Positions 1-8,310 of a DNA stretch of 64,000 nt are shown here, piece by piece. The notes under the pieces were generated by a model. It was not told where the DNA came from, did not search any database, and was given only the letters and a program-made list of their open reading frames with translations. Both the position numbers and the translations under genes were made by a program. Numbering within the stretch: position 1 is the first letter of the stretch; each line of letters begins with the position of its first letter. This DNA comes from Maribacter thermophilus (lineage in GTDB: Bacteria; Bacteroidota; Bacteroidia; Flavobacteriales; Flavobacteriaceae): positions 224,402 to 288,401 of the forward strand of contig NZ_LDAS01000001.1 in assembly GCF_001020565.1 (NCBI RefSeq). Reading direction: 5' to 3'.

Positions 1-532
1 TATTTATATTTCAGATCTTTCTTGGACCAAGAAAATCAAGCATCCTTCTGAATTCACCAATGTAGGTGATACACTAGAGGTTGAGGTATTGGAGTTGGAT
101 GTTGAAGGACGTAAGTTAAGCTTGGGTCACAAACAAACAACAGAAAATCCTTGGGATAAATATGAGACTGAGTTTGCTGTAGGAACCGTTCATACTGCTA
201 CTATATCAGATGTAGTGGACAAAGGTGCAACTATTGAATTTAACGAGGATATTACTGCATTTATTCCACAGCGCCACTTGGAAAAAGAAGATGGTAAAAA
301 ACTAGGAAAAGGCGATGAGGCCGAATTCAAGATCATTGAGTTCAATAAAGACTTCAAACGTGTTGTAGCTAGTCATACGGCTATCTTTAGGGAAGAAGAG
401 CAACGTAACGTAAAAGCTGCCGCTAAAAGACAGGCCGCTGCATCTGAGGAAGCTAAGCCAACTTTAGGTGATGCCAACGATGCCTTACAAGCGTTGAAAG
501 ATAAAATGGAAGCCGATTCTAAAAAGAAATAA
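1..532 (+). CDS. rpsA: 30S ribosomal protein S1, C-terminal part
   Basis: This is the 3' end of a gene that enters from the left edge; the frame is open from base 2. S1 binds mRNA on the 30S subunit and helps initiation. The visible part carries the end of one S1/OB-fold repeat (ISDLSWTKKIKHP, then VLELDVEGRKLSLG), one complete further repeat (GTVHTATISDVVDKGATIEF, FIPQRHLE, VVASH) and a Lys/Ala/Glu-rich tail typical of Bacteroidota S1. A TTG at base 89 is not a start: the homologous reading frame continues through it. A hairpin terminator follows at 561-595. Confidence 0.93.
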   Translation, partial: IYISDLSWTKKIKHPSEFTNVGDTLEVEVLELDVEGRKLSLGHKQTTENPWDKYETEFAVGTVHTATISDVVDKGATIEFNEDITAFIPQRHLEKEDGKKLGKGDEAEFKIIEFNKDFKRVVASHTAIFREEEQRNVKAAAKRQAAASEEAKPTLGDANDALQALKDKMEADSKKK

Positions 533-560
533 GGTTTTTATTTAGTATCTTGATAATACA

Positions 561-595
561 AAAAGCCCGAACAATTATTTGTTCGGGCTTTTTTT
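561..595. terminator. Rho-independent terminator after rpsA
   Basis: A 14-bp stem (AAAAGCCCGAACAA against its complement) with a TTAT loop is followed by a T run. The A-rich left arm gives a T run on the other strand too, so it may also end the reverse-strand transcript of the gene at 643-1896. Confidence 0.9.
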
Positions 596-642
596 GTGAC
601 CTAATAACAATAAATAATTGTCTTCTATAGATAATTATATCT

Positions 643-1896
643 TTAATTGATCTTCCTTTTAACGAACCATACGTCTTCAAGGCTCAGGTTAAGGGTAAGT
701 AAATGATACTGTTCTTTTATAACTACATTTTGGATCTTACCTCTGTTTCCAAAGCTATAGGAAAGATTTAGGAAAGAACTTCTGCCGCTGTGCAGCGGTA
801 TGCCTATACCTCCGGTAATGTTGTATCCGTCTATTTTTTTATTGCCGATAGACAAGTTTCCGTCGTCGTAGTTGTAACCTAGGCGATATTGGATCCTGTC
901 TTTATACTTGTAGCTTGTCGCATTTTTTTGGTACTCCAATCCTATGGCGTACACATTTTGATCCACATAATGGCCTATTGCCTCTTCTTGGTCGGTTTCT
1001 GACCAATAGTTTTTCTTGTAATCGGCACTTATGGTCCAAGAATTAAATACAGTGGCTCCTATTCCCAGACCAACTTCCAAGGGCAAGGTGAAATCGTCAA
1101 CAGACTCAACGGTTTCATCCTCTACGGTTACTTCGGCGCCATCCAGTGTTTTTATCACGTTTCTGGTTACCTTGCCGCTTAAGCTGGTTGGAAATTGAAT
1201 GGTACTACCAATGGTAATCTTGTCCGAGAGGTCAAACTGCAAACCTGTAGATACCCTAAAACCTGAATAATTGGTTTTTTCGCTGGATTCAAAGTAGCTG
1301 CCCGAGACATAAAAACTTTCATTTTCTTCGATATTGCCAAAAAGAAAGGATCCAGAAATACCAAACCTGATATTATCGTTTATTTGGTACCCTAGGTTCA
1401 TTTTAAGGTCGCTAAGCCCCCCCAGGCCACTAATGGTGCTTTCAAAAGTATCTGTAGAGCCTTCTATATTTGTCTCTATCCCAACAACGGAATACCCGAC
1501 CTCGCTATAGGGGACCAAACTTACACCTGCTCCGAATCCTTGCCCTATAGGGAAGGCGAACGCAAGATTCGAGAAGTTAAAGTTTGTCTTTTTTTCAGAA
1601 TCGTAATTGTTTGAATATTCGTTGAATTGGCCTTTCAGTCCCACGTCGTACAAAAATGAATTTCTTGGAACCAATGAAAATGTGGCCGGATTTAAATTAT
1701 TGATACTTCCAATATTTTTTAGACCTATACCACTATAGCCCAACCCGTTTGATTTGCCGATACTTGCTTGGTTTACGATACCAAGCCCGTATAGTGAGTA
1801 TGGAGAACTGGTAAGGGCCTCAGACTGTGAATAGGCCGTGGTACCTGCCACGACGGTAAGTGTAAAAAGTATTCTTGTAAGGTTAATCTTCATCAT
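643..1896 (-). CDS. Outer membrane beta-barrel protein (FadL/PorV-like), DUF4270 partner
   Basis: A predicted secreted outer membrane protein of about 415 residues. The N-terminus has a signal peptide (MKINLTRILFTLTVVAG...AYSQ), and the mature part is rich in alternating hydrophobic, aromatic and glycine residues with repeated short strands. The features 'SPYSLYGLG' and 'GLGYSGIGL' near the mature N-terminus resemble FadL/OmpP1-type barrels of Bacteroidota. I place the start at one of two ATGs (1896 or 1893) rather than the ATG at 1905. The gene overlaps the end of the upstream DUF4270 gene by about a dozen bases, so the two are translationally linked. Function and substrate are not known to me; the family call is moderate. 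Confidence 0.7.
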   Translation of the reverse strand: MMKINLTRILFTLTVVAGTTAYSQSEALTSSPYSLYGLGIVNQASIGKSNGLGYSGIGLKNIGSINNLNPATFSLVPRNSFLYDVGLKGQFNEYSNNYDSEKKTNFNFSNLAFAFPIGQGFGAGVSLVPYSEVGYSVVGIETNIEGSTDTFESTISGLGGLSDLKMNLGYQINDNIRFGISGSFLFGNIEENESFYVSGSYFESSEKTNYSGFRVSTGLQFDLSDKITIGSTIQFPTSLSGKVTRNVIKTLDGAEVTVEDETVESVDDFTLPLEVGLGIGATVFNSWTISADYKKNYWSETDQEEAIGHYVDQNVYAIGLEYQKNATSYKYKDRIQYRLGYNYDDGNLSIGNKKIDGYNITGGIGIPLHSGRSSFLNLSYSFGNRGKIQNVVIKEQYHLLTLNLSLEDVWFVKRKIN

Positions 1897-3235
1897 ATAT
1901 GGCATAAGTAATTTCTAAAACAGTTTCAAATGAGTCTTTACTATTTCCTTGAAGGATAAATCGATTGACCTCAGATATATAGTCACTTGGAAATAGAATT
2001 AGGGATTCGTTCGTTTCCGGGCTCTCAGTTAAAATTTCTTCTATATAAGTACTTAAAGGAATTTCATAGTAAATCTCGTTAAACTCTTGATTGTCTGTGT
2101 TTAATGTGGCGGATACCACGGTTGCACCGTCAATTGTCAGTTGTTCGGTCAAGGCATTGTTCTGGTCAACTTTGAAAACCGATAGATTGTCGCTTAGCAT
2201 TAGATTATCGTTGTAAGATTGCTCTGCGGGCTTAATTTTTAAGACGGCATCCAGTATGGTTCCCGATCCGTTTATGTCATAAAGCCGTTTGATATAAGGG
2301 AATGAAATTTTCATGGCTATGCCAACCCCGGACTGAATAAAGCTTAAGTCGCCAGAATCTTCACTTTTAAGGTCTATCTCCTTATCTGTAAGGGTCTGTA
2401 GGGGTTCTATGGGGTTTTGGGCCGTAATACTGAGAAAGAACGGGGTAGGGCTGTCCAGCATATTTATCTGTAGATCTGTATAAGATTGTACACGTTCGTC
2501 CGATTCGGGTATGCTATGGTATAACCGTATATAGGTAGATGCGGTATCATAAGAGTAACCTAGTATAGATCCATCATCGCTATCGTCAGGTATAAAGGCA
2601 AGACCTTTAAGGGCATTTGTAAATTCATCGTCGTTGACGATTAATTGGTCTTGAAGATTTTCGAATATTTCAATACCAAAAGAATCCGATAGTTTAATTT
2701 CTAACGAATCTGCTGTAATAGGTCTTGGGGTAAAGCTAATTGATCCTAAATCGGTATCGTCGTATGCCACCGTACTTGTATTGTAAAAATAATCTTCTCC
2801 ATTATCTGGTTTAAGATCTTGTGTAATTCGCCTAATTTTAATATTGTTTGTAAGCAGTGTGTCATTATAGTAATATGAGTCCGGTTTTAGGTAGAGTACA
2901 ATACTGTCGAATTCAGAGTCGGTATCAATAGTATAAGAAGTTGGGAGCACCTGTGCGTAACTAGAAGCTTTAACGGTACCAAAAACAGGGTCGTTATATT
3001 GCCCTATCAACATTCTGGAAGCAGATGAAGTTGCCAAACTGTCAAACTTCATGGTCGATGTTGATACGGTGACGGTATCAATTTCATAAACACGGATATT
3101 GCTGTTGGTAAAAGCTTCTCCGGCCTCAAAGTCCGATGAGTTTAAACTGTCGTCGGTACAAGATTGAAAAGATGCTAGTACCAAAAAAAACAAGAAAGGC
3201 ATGGATCGCCATGCGTATTTTTTCGTCAAGGTCAT
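1883..3235 (-). CDS. DUF4270 domain-containing lipoprotein
   Basis: A 450-residue exported lipoprotein. The signal peptide ends in a lipobox (LASFQSC, Cys about residue 26) and the mature part begins TDDSLNSSDF. The body matches the DUF4270 family of Bacteroidota: early 'DTVTVSTSTMKFDSLATS', then 'RMLIGQYNDPVFG', and a C-terminal 'LEITYA' strand. DUF4270 members are conserved in Flavobacteriia but their function is not established. It lies directly upstream of the barrel gene (overlapping frames) and is divergent from a Kelch lipoprotein across a 242-bp gap with an 18-bp palindrome. I infer a surface or periplasmic role together with these neighbours. Confidence 0.85.
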   Translation of the reverse strand: MTLTKKYAWRSMPFLFFLVLASFQSCTDDSLNSSDFEAGEAFTNSNIRVYEIDTVTVSTSTMKFDSLATSSASRMLIGQYNDPVFGTVKASSYAQVLPTSYTIDTDSEFDSIVLYLKPDSYYYNDTLLTNNIKIRRITQDLKPDNGEDYFYNTSTVAYDDTDLGSISFTPRPITADSLEIKLSDSFGIEIFENLQDQLIVNDDEFTNALKGLAFIPDDSDDGSILGYSYDTASTYIRLYHSIPESDERVQSYTDLQINMLDSPTPFFLSITAQNPIEPLQTLTDKEIDLKSEDSGDLSFIQSGVGIAMKISFPYIKRLYDINGSGTILDAVLKIKPAEQSYNDNLMLSDNLSVFKVDQNNALTEQLTIDGATVVSATLNTDNQEFNEIYYEIPLSTYIEEILTESPETNESLILFPSDYISEVNRFILQGNSKDSFETVLEITYAIYDED

Positions 3236-3345
3236 ATAATCGATAATTAATTGTTTCGCGAAGCTACATACTACATATAGGCTTAGAAATAGGAATAGAC
3301 GAACCAGTTTTCTTAAGGGATGAAGAGGGGTATTGTCACGATAAA

Positions 3346-3363
3346 ATCAATATCGATATTGAT
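3346..3363. promoter_or_regulatory. 18-bp perfect palindrome, candidate operator
   Basis: ATCAATATCGATATTGAT is perfectly self-complementary and sits in the divergent gap between the DUF4270 gene and the Kelch gene, about 75 bp upstream of the Kelch -7 motif. Its position suggests a dimeric regulator site controlling one or both transcripts. LytTR regulators usually bind direct repeats, so the LytR-type regulator nearby is not an obvious binder. Confidence 0.4.
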
Positions 3364-3437
3364 AGATTAAAATGCCCTGTTCGTATGTTAAATCATACTG
3401 TAGATATATTCTATTTTCTGTAGGGGAGACAAGATTC

Positions 3438-3445
3438 TAGATTTG
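3438..3445 (+). promoter_or_regulatory. Bacteroidota-type promoter for the Kelch gene
   Basis: TAGATTTG matches the -7 consensus TAnnTTTG. A -33-like TTTTC lies 20 bp upstream at 3414-3418. It would give a leader of about 25 nt before the ATG at 3478. Confidence 0.55.
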
Positions 3446-3477
3446 TCTATCTAATAATTTCATGAATTTTTCTAAAA

Positions 3478-4467
3478 ATGATACAAACGATTTTAAAGTA
3501 TAGAGCAGCGGTATTATTAAGTATGGTTATGGTAATGACCTATAGTTGTTCTAGTGATGATGACGAGGATTTGGGAAACTGGATAGATAGTTCCGTTTTT
3601 GATGGTAGCGCCAGAAGTAGTGTTGCCTATTTCACTATAGGCTCCACTGGTTACATGGGGTTAGGTTATGATGGTGATGACTATTTAAATTCTTTTTGGT
3701 CATATAATATCGATGGTGATTATTGGAGCCAGAAGGCAGATTTTCCAGGGGTAGCCCGTAATGCGGCCGTAGGTTTTCAGATTGATGGTATAGGCTATGT
3801 AGGATCTGGTTATGATGGGGTTGATGAATTGGGTGATTTTTATAAGTACGACCCAAGTACCAATACATGGAGCCAAATAGCGTCGCTTCCGGTGGTTAGA
3901 AGAAGTGCGGTGGCCTTTTCAGCGAACGGTTATGGGTATTTTGGTACGGGGTATGATGGTGAGAACGATCTGAAAGACTTTTGGAAGTATGATCCCAGTA
4001 CGGACCAATGGACAGAATTAGTGGGCTTTGGTGGAAACAAAAGACGTTCGGCCACAACGTTTACGGTTAATGGAATTGTGTACATGGGGACCGGAATTTC
4101 TAACGGGGTATACCTTGATGATTTCTGGGCCTTTGATCCTTCTACGGAAACATGGACGGAGAAATTGGATTTGGATGAAGAAGATGACTATACCATTGTC
4201 AGGAGCAGTGCCTTGGGCTTTGAAATGAACGGGTACGGTTATATAGCCTGTGGAGAATCTAGCGGTGCACTTACCAGTGTATGGAAATATGACCCCACCA
4301 CAGATGAGTGGGAACAAAAAACCCCTTTTGAAGGGGCCGCAAGACAAGATGGCGTTGTGTTTTCAAATTCAACTCGGGCATTTATAGGTATGGGAAGAAC
4401 AGGGTCTCTTTATTTGGACGACCTAAAAGAGTTCTTTCCGATGGACGAGTATGATGACGAAGATTAA
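3478..4467 (+). CDS. Kelch-repeat surface lipoprotein
   Basis: A 329-residue lipoprotein with a galactose-oxidase-like beta-propeller. The signal peptide ends in a lipobox (MTYSC, Cys about residue 24), followed at once by SSDDDEDLG. That acidic stretch fits the Bacteroidota lipoprotein export signal (Cys, then Ser/Asp/Glu), so I infer surface exposure. Kelch blades recur about every 47-50 residues: each has a Gly/Tyr-rich strand (GYVGSGYDG, GYFGTGYDG, VYMGTGISN) followed by 'W/FxYDPSTxxW'. About six blades are visible. The C-terminus is very acidic (MDEYDDED). The gene is divergent from DUF4270 and is followed by a hairpin before the DUF4907 gene. Ligand unknown; a glycan- or protein-binding propeller is likelier than an enzyme. 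Confidence 0.83.
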   Translation: MIQTILKYRAAVLLSMVMVMTYSCSSDDDEDLGNWIDSSVFDGSARSSVAYFTIGSTGYMGLGYDGDDYLNSFWSYNIDGDYWSQKADFPGVARNAAVGFQIDGIGYVGSGYDGVDELGDFYKYDPSTNTWSQIASLPVVRRSAVAFSANGYGYFGTGYDGENDLKDFWKYDPSTDQWTELVGFGGNKRRSATTFTVNGIVYMGTGISNGVYLDDFWAFDPSTETWTEKLDLDEEDDYTIVRSSALGFEMNGYGYIACGESSGALTSVWKYDPTTDEWEQKTPFEGAARQDGVVFSNSTRAFIGMGRTGSLYLDDLKEFFPMDEYDDED

Positions 4468-4506
4468 GAAAGCTTTATTTAGTGCATTGGTTGTTGATTA
4501 AAGGGG

Positions 4507-4537
4507 AAGGATCAAGCAGTTTTGCTTGATCCTTTTT
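4507..4537 (+). terminator. Hairpin terminator/attenuator between Kelch and DUF4907 genes
   Basis: A 12-bp stem (AAGGATCAAGCA) with loop GTTT is followed by a T run. It ends only 15 bp before the DUF4907 start codon, so either the Kelch transcript stops here or read-through tunes expression of the downstream DUF4907-kinase-regulator genes. Confidence 0.8.
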
Positions 4538-4551
4538 AAAAGTTTAAGATT

Positions 4552-4914
4552 ATGAAGGGTTTTTTAACTTTTGTTATAGGAATATGTATTGTGGGTATAG
4601 TGTACTTTGCCTTGAACAATGATAAAAAGGACCAAGTGAGAAAAACACCTCATTATTTGTACAGTGAAGTAATAGATCAAGAAGCCGGTTACGGCTATCG
4701 TATTTTTAACGGTGAGAAATTGATCATACAACAAGAAACAATACCTGGTTTTGTTGGTGAAATCGCTTTTCTTACCCATGATGATGCCGACAAGGTGGCA
4801 AAATGTGTAATGGGCAAATTGTTAAAAGGTGCTAACCCCGCCGTTACTCTTGAGGAGCTTAAAGCATTGGGCATAGAGATGGGTAGCAACAAATCGTCGA
4901 ATGTTGTTGAATAG
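4552..4914 (+). CDS. DUF4907 domain-containing membrane-anchored protein
   Basis: A 120-residue protein with one N-terminal membrane helix (about residues 3-21, FLTFVIGICIVGIVYFAL), followed by a small domain. That domain matches DUF4907: 'GYGYRIFNGEKLIIQQETIPG' and 'AFLTHDDADKVAKCVMGKL'. Function of the family is not known; it is a recurrent companion of Kelch lipoproteins in Flavobacteriia, as here. The domain would lie in the periplasm. Its last 14 bases overlap the kinase gene, so co-expression with the two-component pair is likely. Confidence 0.8.
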   Translation: MKGFLTFVIGICIVGIVYFALNNDKKDQVRKTPHYLYSEVIDQEAGYGYRIFNGEKLIIQQETIPGFVGEIAFLTHDDADKVAKCVMGKLLKGANPAVTLEELKALGIEMGSNKSSNVVE

Positions 4915-6001
4915 GTCTACCTATACCAATCTATTCGTCCATATAATCGTTTGGATTTTATTTTATAGTATTTTAAGCTACCCTTTTCTTTCCGAAGGGG
5001 GGTCTTTCCCCTTGTTCATGTTACCCAGAATGGTTTCTATAATTCTGCTTTTTTATATAAACTATTTTTATTTTGTACCTAGATTTTTACTTAACAAAGG
5101 AGTTCTTTTTTATTTGGTTCTCTCTTTGCTCTGTATCACATTAGTGGTATTGTTTGAAAATATTCTATTGTCTCAACCTCCTCCATTAATCAATGGGCCT
5201 ATGGGGCTGAACGGGAATGGAGTAAGGTATAGGCCTTTTTCTTCTTCTGGTTCCAGGGCTGTTGAGCTTATAGATATGCCAAGGGGAGATTTTAGGTTTA
5301 GACCTTTCTTTGCCTCTTTTGTGCGTTTGGGTATCCCGTATTCCATTAGTTCTATATTACGTATTTATTTAGAATGGAAGAAAAATAATAATCTGCGCGA
5401 AGAGATAGAAAAAGAGAATATAAAATCAGAACTACAACTTTTAAAAAATCAACTGGATCCGCATTTTTTGTTTAACTCCCTAAATACCATTTATGCCCTT
5501 TCGGTAAAAAAATCGTTGGATACCTCCCAGGCCGTAGTTAATCTATCGGAACTGATGCGGTATATGATCTATGAAGCGGATAAGGACATGGTTCCTTTAA
5601 CAAAAGAATTGGATTATATAAAAAGCTATGTGCAATTGCAGCTTTTAAGGTTGTCAGATAGTGAAAATGTAACCCTTAAGATATCTGGAGAAGATAAGGG
5701 TAGGGCCATACCGCCACTAATATTTATTTCGTTTATAGAAAATGCATTCAAGTACGGAACCGATTACAATGGTAAAACCTCTATTAGAATAGAACTATGT
5801 ATTAGTAATGAGTCTATTCGCTTTTTTATAGATAATAAGATCGGGGTGATAAGGAAATCTGCAAAAAGCTCTGGAATTGGTCTTGAAAACGTAAGAAACA
5901 GATTAAATCTTTTATACCCGAACATGCATACTCTACGTGTCTTTAACAACGGTATCAATTATAGGGTAGAATTGGAATTAAAAAATTTAAAAAGCGCATG
6001 A
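4901..6001 (+). CDS. LytS/YehU-type sensor histidine kinase
   Basis: A 366-residue membrane kinase. Three or four N-terminal membrane helices cover roughly residues 8-105, and there is no separate sensor domain. After a coiled linker (about residues 160-178) comes the His_kinase family motif QLDPHFLFNSLN with the phospho-acceptor His188. A degenerate HATPase_c follows: 'FIENAFKYG' is the N box and 'GIGLENVRNRL' the G box. The ATG at 4901 overlaps the DUF4907 stop, and the stop overlaps the regulator start (ATGA), so it is tightly coupled to both. Such kinases signal through a LytTR regulator, which is the next gene. The signal is unknown; from context, the state of the DUF4907/Kelch surface proteins is a reasonable guess. 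Confidence 0.92.
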   Translation: MLLNRSTYTNLFVHIIVWILFYSILSYPFLSEGGSFPLFMLPRMVSIILLFYINYFYFVPRFLLNKGVLFYLVLSLLCITLVVLFENILLSQPPPLINGPMGLNGNGVRYRPFSSSGSRAVELIDMPRGDFRFRPFFASFVRLGIPYSISSILRIYLEWKKNNNLREEIEKENIKSELQLLKNQLDPHFLFNSLNTIYALSVKKSLDTSQAVVNLSELMRYMIYEADKDMVPLTKELDYIKSYVQLQLLRLSDSENVTLKISGEDKGRAIPPLIFISFIENAFKYGTDYNGKTSIRIELCISNESIRFFIDNKIGVIRKSAKSSGIGLENVRNRLNLLYPNMHTLRVFNNGINYRVELELKNLKSA

Positions 6002-6726
6002 TGAAGTGTATATTTATAGATGATGAACCTTTGGCAATAGAAATATTGGTAGACTATTGCTCTAAGTTAGATTTTATAGAGGTTGTAGGTACCTATAGCA
6101 ACCCTTTGGATGCCATTACCGAAATCCGCAAAAAAAGTGTAGATCTTATTTTTTGCGATATTGAGATGCCCCAAATAAATGGTATAGACTTTATAAATTC
6201 ATTGGACAATAGACCTTTGTTTATATTCACCACCGCCTATTCGCAATATGCAGTTGAGGGCTTTAACCTTAATGCCATAGATTATTTGGTGAAGCCTATT
6301 CCTTATCACAGGTTTATCAGGGCCATAGCTAGGGCACAAGAACTAATATCCAACAAGAATGCGCCTACTACCGGAAATGTGTTTTCTAGTCATGGCGATA
6401 CCAATGAGTCTCAAAAGTTTGTTTTTGTAAAATCGGAATACGAAAGTGTTAAGATTAATTTGGACTCCATAGAATATATACAAGGACTAAAAGATTATCT
6501 TAAAATTCATGTTCAGGATACCAACAAGGCAATTTTGACATTGATGAGTTTTAGGGAGCTAATGGGCAAATTACCACCGAACCAATTTTTACGGGTACAT
6601 AAGTCTTATGTGGTGAACGTGAACCACATAAAAAAGGTACAACGCAATAGAATTGTCATTAATGACTTTCGCATACCGATAGGGGAGAGCCATAAAGAGG
6701 CGTTTTTCTCCATTTTGGGTATTTAG
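5998..6726 (+). CDS. LytTR-family response regulator
   Basis: A 242-residue regulator. The receiver domain (residues 1-120) has acidic residues DDE at 8-10, the phospho-acceptor Asp54 (FCDIEMP), Thr in 'FTTAYSQYA' and Lys in 'YLVKPI'. The C-terminal LytTR DNA-binding domain (about 138-240) shows 'YIQGLKDYLKIH', 'ELMGKLP' and 'FLRVHKSYVVNVNHI'. It is the partner of the kinase that overlaps its start. LytTR proteins bind direct repeats upstream of their targets; the Kelch/DUF4270 divergent region is the natural place to look. Confidence 0.93.
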   Translation: MMKCIFIDDEPLAIEILVDYCSKLDFIEVVGTYSNPLDAITEIRKKSVDLIFCDIEMPQINGIDFINSLDNRPLFIFTTAYSQYAVEGFNLNAIDYLVKPIPYHRFIRAIARAQELISNKNAPTTGNVFSSHGDTNESQKFVFVKSEYESVKINLDSIEYIQGLKDYLKIHVQDTNKAILTLMSFRELMGKLPPNQFLRVHKSYVVNVNHIKKVQRNRIVINDFRIPIGESHKEAFFSILGI

Positions 6727-6798
6727 TATCTCTGGTTTACGGTACAAATTTTTTTAAGCCTTGTAAGCTCAATATGGAGTATTTTGTTTTGAATTTCA

Positions 6799-6806
6799 TA
6801 TTTTTG
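6799..6806 (+). promoter_or_regulatory. Candidate -7 promoter element for pyrR-pyrB
   Basis: TATTTTTG fits TAnnTTTG and lies 27 bp upstream of the pyrR start codon. No well-spaced -33 element is visible. I found no terminator/antiterminator pair in the 107-bp leader of the kind PyrR controls in Bacillus. Confidence 0.4.
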
Positions 6807-6833
6807 TGAAGCTAAAAGCACGGATGACATACT

Positions 6834-7373
6834 ATGGGTCAAAAAGTCTTACTCTCTTCAAAGGAAATAAATATCATCCTACATCGTTTGGCTTGTCAGC
6901 TTCTTGAAAACCACGAAGATTTTAAAAATACCGTACTTATTGGCATACAGCCTAGGGGTATCTATGTGGCACAGAGATTGGCAAAAATTCTTACGGAGGA
7001 ATATAAGGTAAAGCATATCGATCTAGGTTTTCTGGATATTACCTTTTATAGGGACGATTTTAGAAGGGGAGATAAACCTTTGGAAGCGACAAAGACAAAA
7101 ATCAACTTTTTGGTAGAAGACAAGAAAGTTGTTTTAATTGACGATGTACTGTATACCGGTCGCAGTATCAATGCGGCCTTAACGGCTTTACAGTCCTTTG
7201 GCCGGCCTTCAGAAGTAGAACTTTTAACGTTGATAGATAGAAGGTTTAGTCGACATTTACCAATACAACCCAATTATAGAGGGCGCCAAGTAGATGCCAT
7301 TAATAATGAGAAAGTAAAAGTAATGTGGGAGGAAAACGATGGCGAGGATATAATTTATTTGATTAATAGATAA
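6834..7373 (+). CDS. pyrR: PyrR: pyr regulator / uracil phosphoribosyltransferase-type protein
   Basis: A 179-residue type I phosphoribosyltransferase. The PRPP-binding loop is VVLIDDVLYTGRSINAAL (about residues 100-117), and 'LIGIQPRGIYVAQRLA' near residue 40 is the other hallmark of PyrR. In Firmicutes PyrR binds pyr mRNA and also makes UMP from uracil and PRPP; whether it is an RNA-binding regulator in Bacteroidota is unproven. It is 3 bp upstream of pyrB, supporting a pyrimidine role. Confidence 0.9.
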   Translation: MGQKVLLSSKEINIILHRLACQLLENHEDFKNTVLIGIQPRGIYVAQRLAKILTEEYKVKHIDLGFLDITFYRDDFRRGDKPLEATKTKINFLVEDKKVVLIDDVLYTGRSINAALTALQSFGRPSEVELLTLIDRRFSRHLPIQPNYRGRQVDAINNEKVKVMWEENDGEDIIYLINR

Positions 7374-7376
7374 AAA

Positions 7377-8306
7377 ATGAGCGAACTGAGTGTAAATCAC
7401 TTGCTAGGAATTAAATATTTAAAAGAGTCGGATATTCAACTCATTTTTGAAACAGCAGATCATTTTAAAGAAGTTATCAATCGCTCCATTAAAAAAGTTC
7501 CTTCGTTAAGAGACATTACCATAGCCAACATATTTTTTGAAAACAGTACCCGCACCAAGCTTTCATTTGAACTAGCGGAAAAAAGACTTTCTGCAGATGT
7601 TTTAAACTTTTCTGCAAGTCAATCTTCTGTAAAAAAGGGAGAAACACTAATAGACACGGTGAACAACATTCTCTCTATGAAAGTAGATATGGTGGTGATG
7701 AGACATCCCAATCCGGGGGCGGGAATATTTCTGTCAAAACATGTGAAGGCTTCTATTGTAAATGCCGGCGATGGGGCACATGAACACCCTACACAGGCAT
7801 TGTTGGATTCTTATTCAATAAGAGAAAAATTAGGGGATGTGGCAGGTAAAAATGTGGTCATAGTAGGTGATATATTACATTCAAGAGTTGCTCTTTCCAA
7901 TATTTTCGCCTTAAAATTACAGGGGGCTAACGTAAAGGTTTGCGGCCCTAAAACATTAATTCCTAAATACATAGAGTCTTTAGGGGTGCAGGTGGAAATG
8001 AATTTAAGAAAGGCATTGGAATGGTGCGATGTGGCAAATATGCTACGCATACAGAATGAACGGTTGGATATTAGTTATTTTCCGACCACAAGAGAGTATA
8101 CACAACAATTTGGAGTAAATAAAGCCCTTTTGGATAGTCTGGCCAAAGAAATAGTGATCATGCACCCTGGGCCTATAAACAGAGGCGTAGAAATTACGAG
8201 CGATGTGGCCGATTCAAAACAATCCATTATTTTGAACCAGGTAGAGAACGGAGTGGCAATTCGTATGGCTGTAATTTATTTATTAGCTTCAAAGATTAAA
8301 CAGTAA
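7377..8306 (+). CDS. pyrB: Aspartate carbamoyltransferase catalytic subunit
   Basis: A 309-residue cytosolic enzyme that condenses carbamoyl phosphate with aspartate in the committed step of pyrimidine synthesis. The carbamoyl-phosphate motif STRTKLSFE is at residues 57-65, the HPTQALLD motif starts at His137, and 'MHPGPINRGVEI' closes the aspartate site. Length is normal for the family. No pyrI regulatory subunit is next to it; control probably runs through pyrR, which is immediately upstream. Confidence 0.96.
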   Translation: MSELSVNHLLGIKYLKESDIQLIFETADHFKEVINRSIKKVPSLRDITIANIFFENSTRTKLSFELAEKRLSADVLNFSASQSSVKKGETLIDTVNNILSMKVDMVVMRHPNPGAGIFLSKHVKASIVNAGDGAHEHPTQALLDSYSIREKLGDVAGKNVVIVGDILHSRVALSNIFALKLQGANVKVCGPKTLIPKYIESLGVQVEMNLRKALEWCDVANMLRIQNERLDISYFPTTREYTQQFGVNKALLDSLAKEIVIMHPGPINRGVEITSDVADSKQSIILNQVENGVAIRMAVIYLLASKIKQ

Positions 8307-8310
8307 GAAG

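Noticed and set aside
6727-6833. PyrR-type attenuator before pyrR
   Set aside because: No terminator hairpin with T run and no anti-terminator pairing could be found in the leader.
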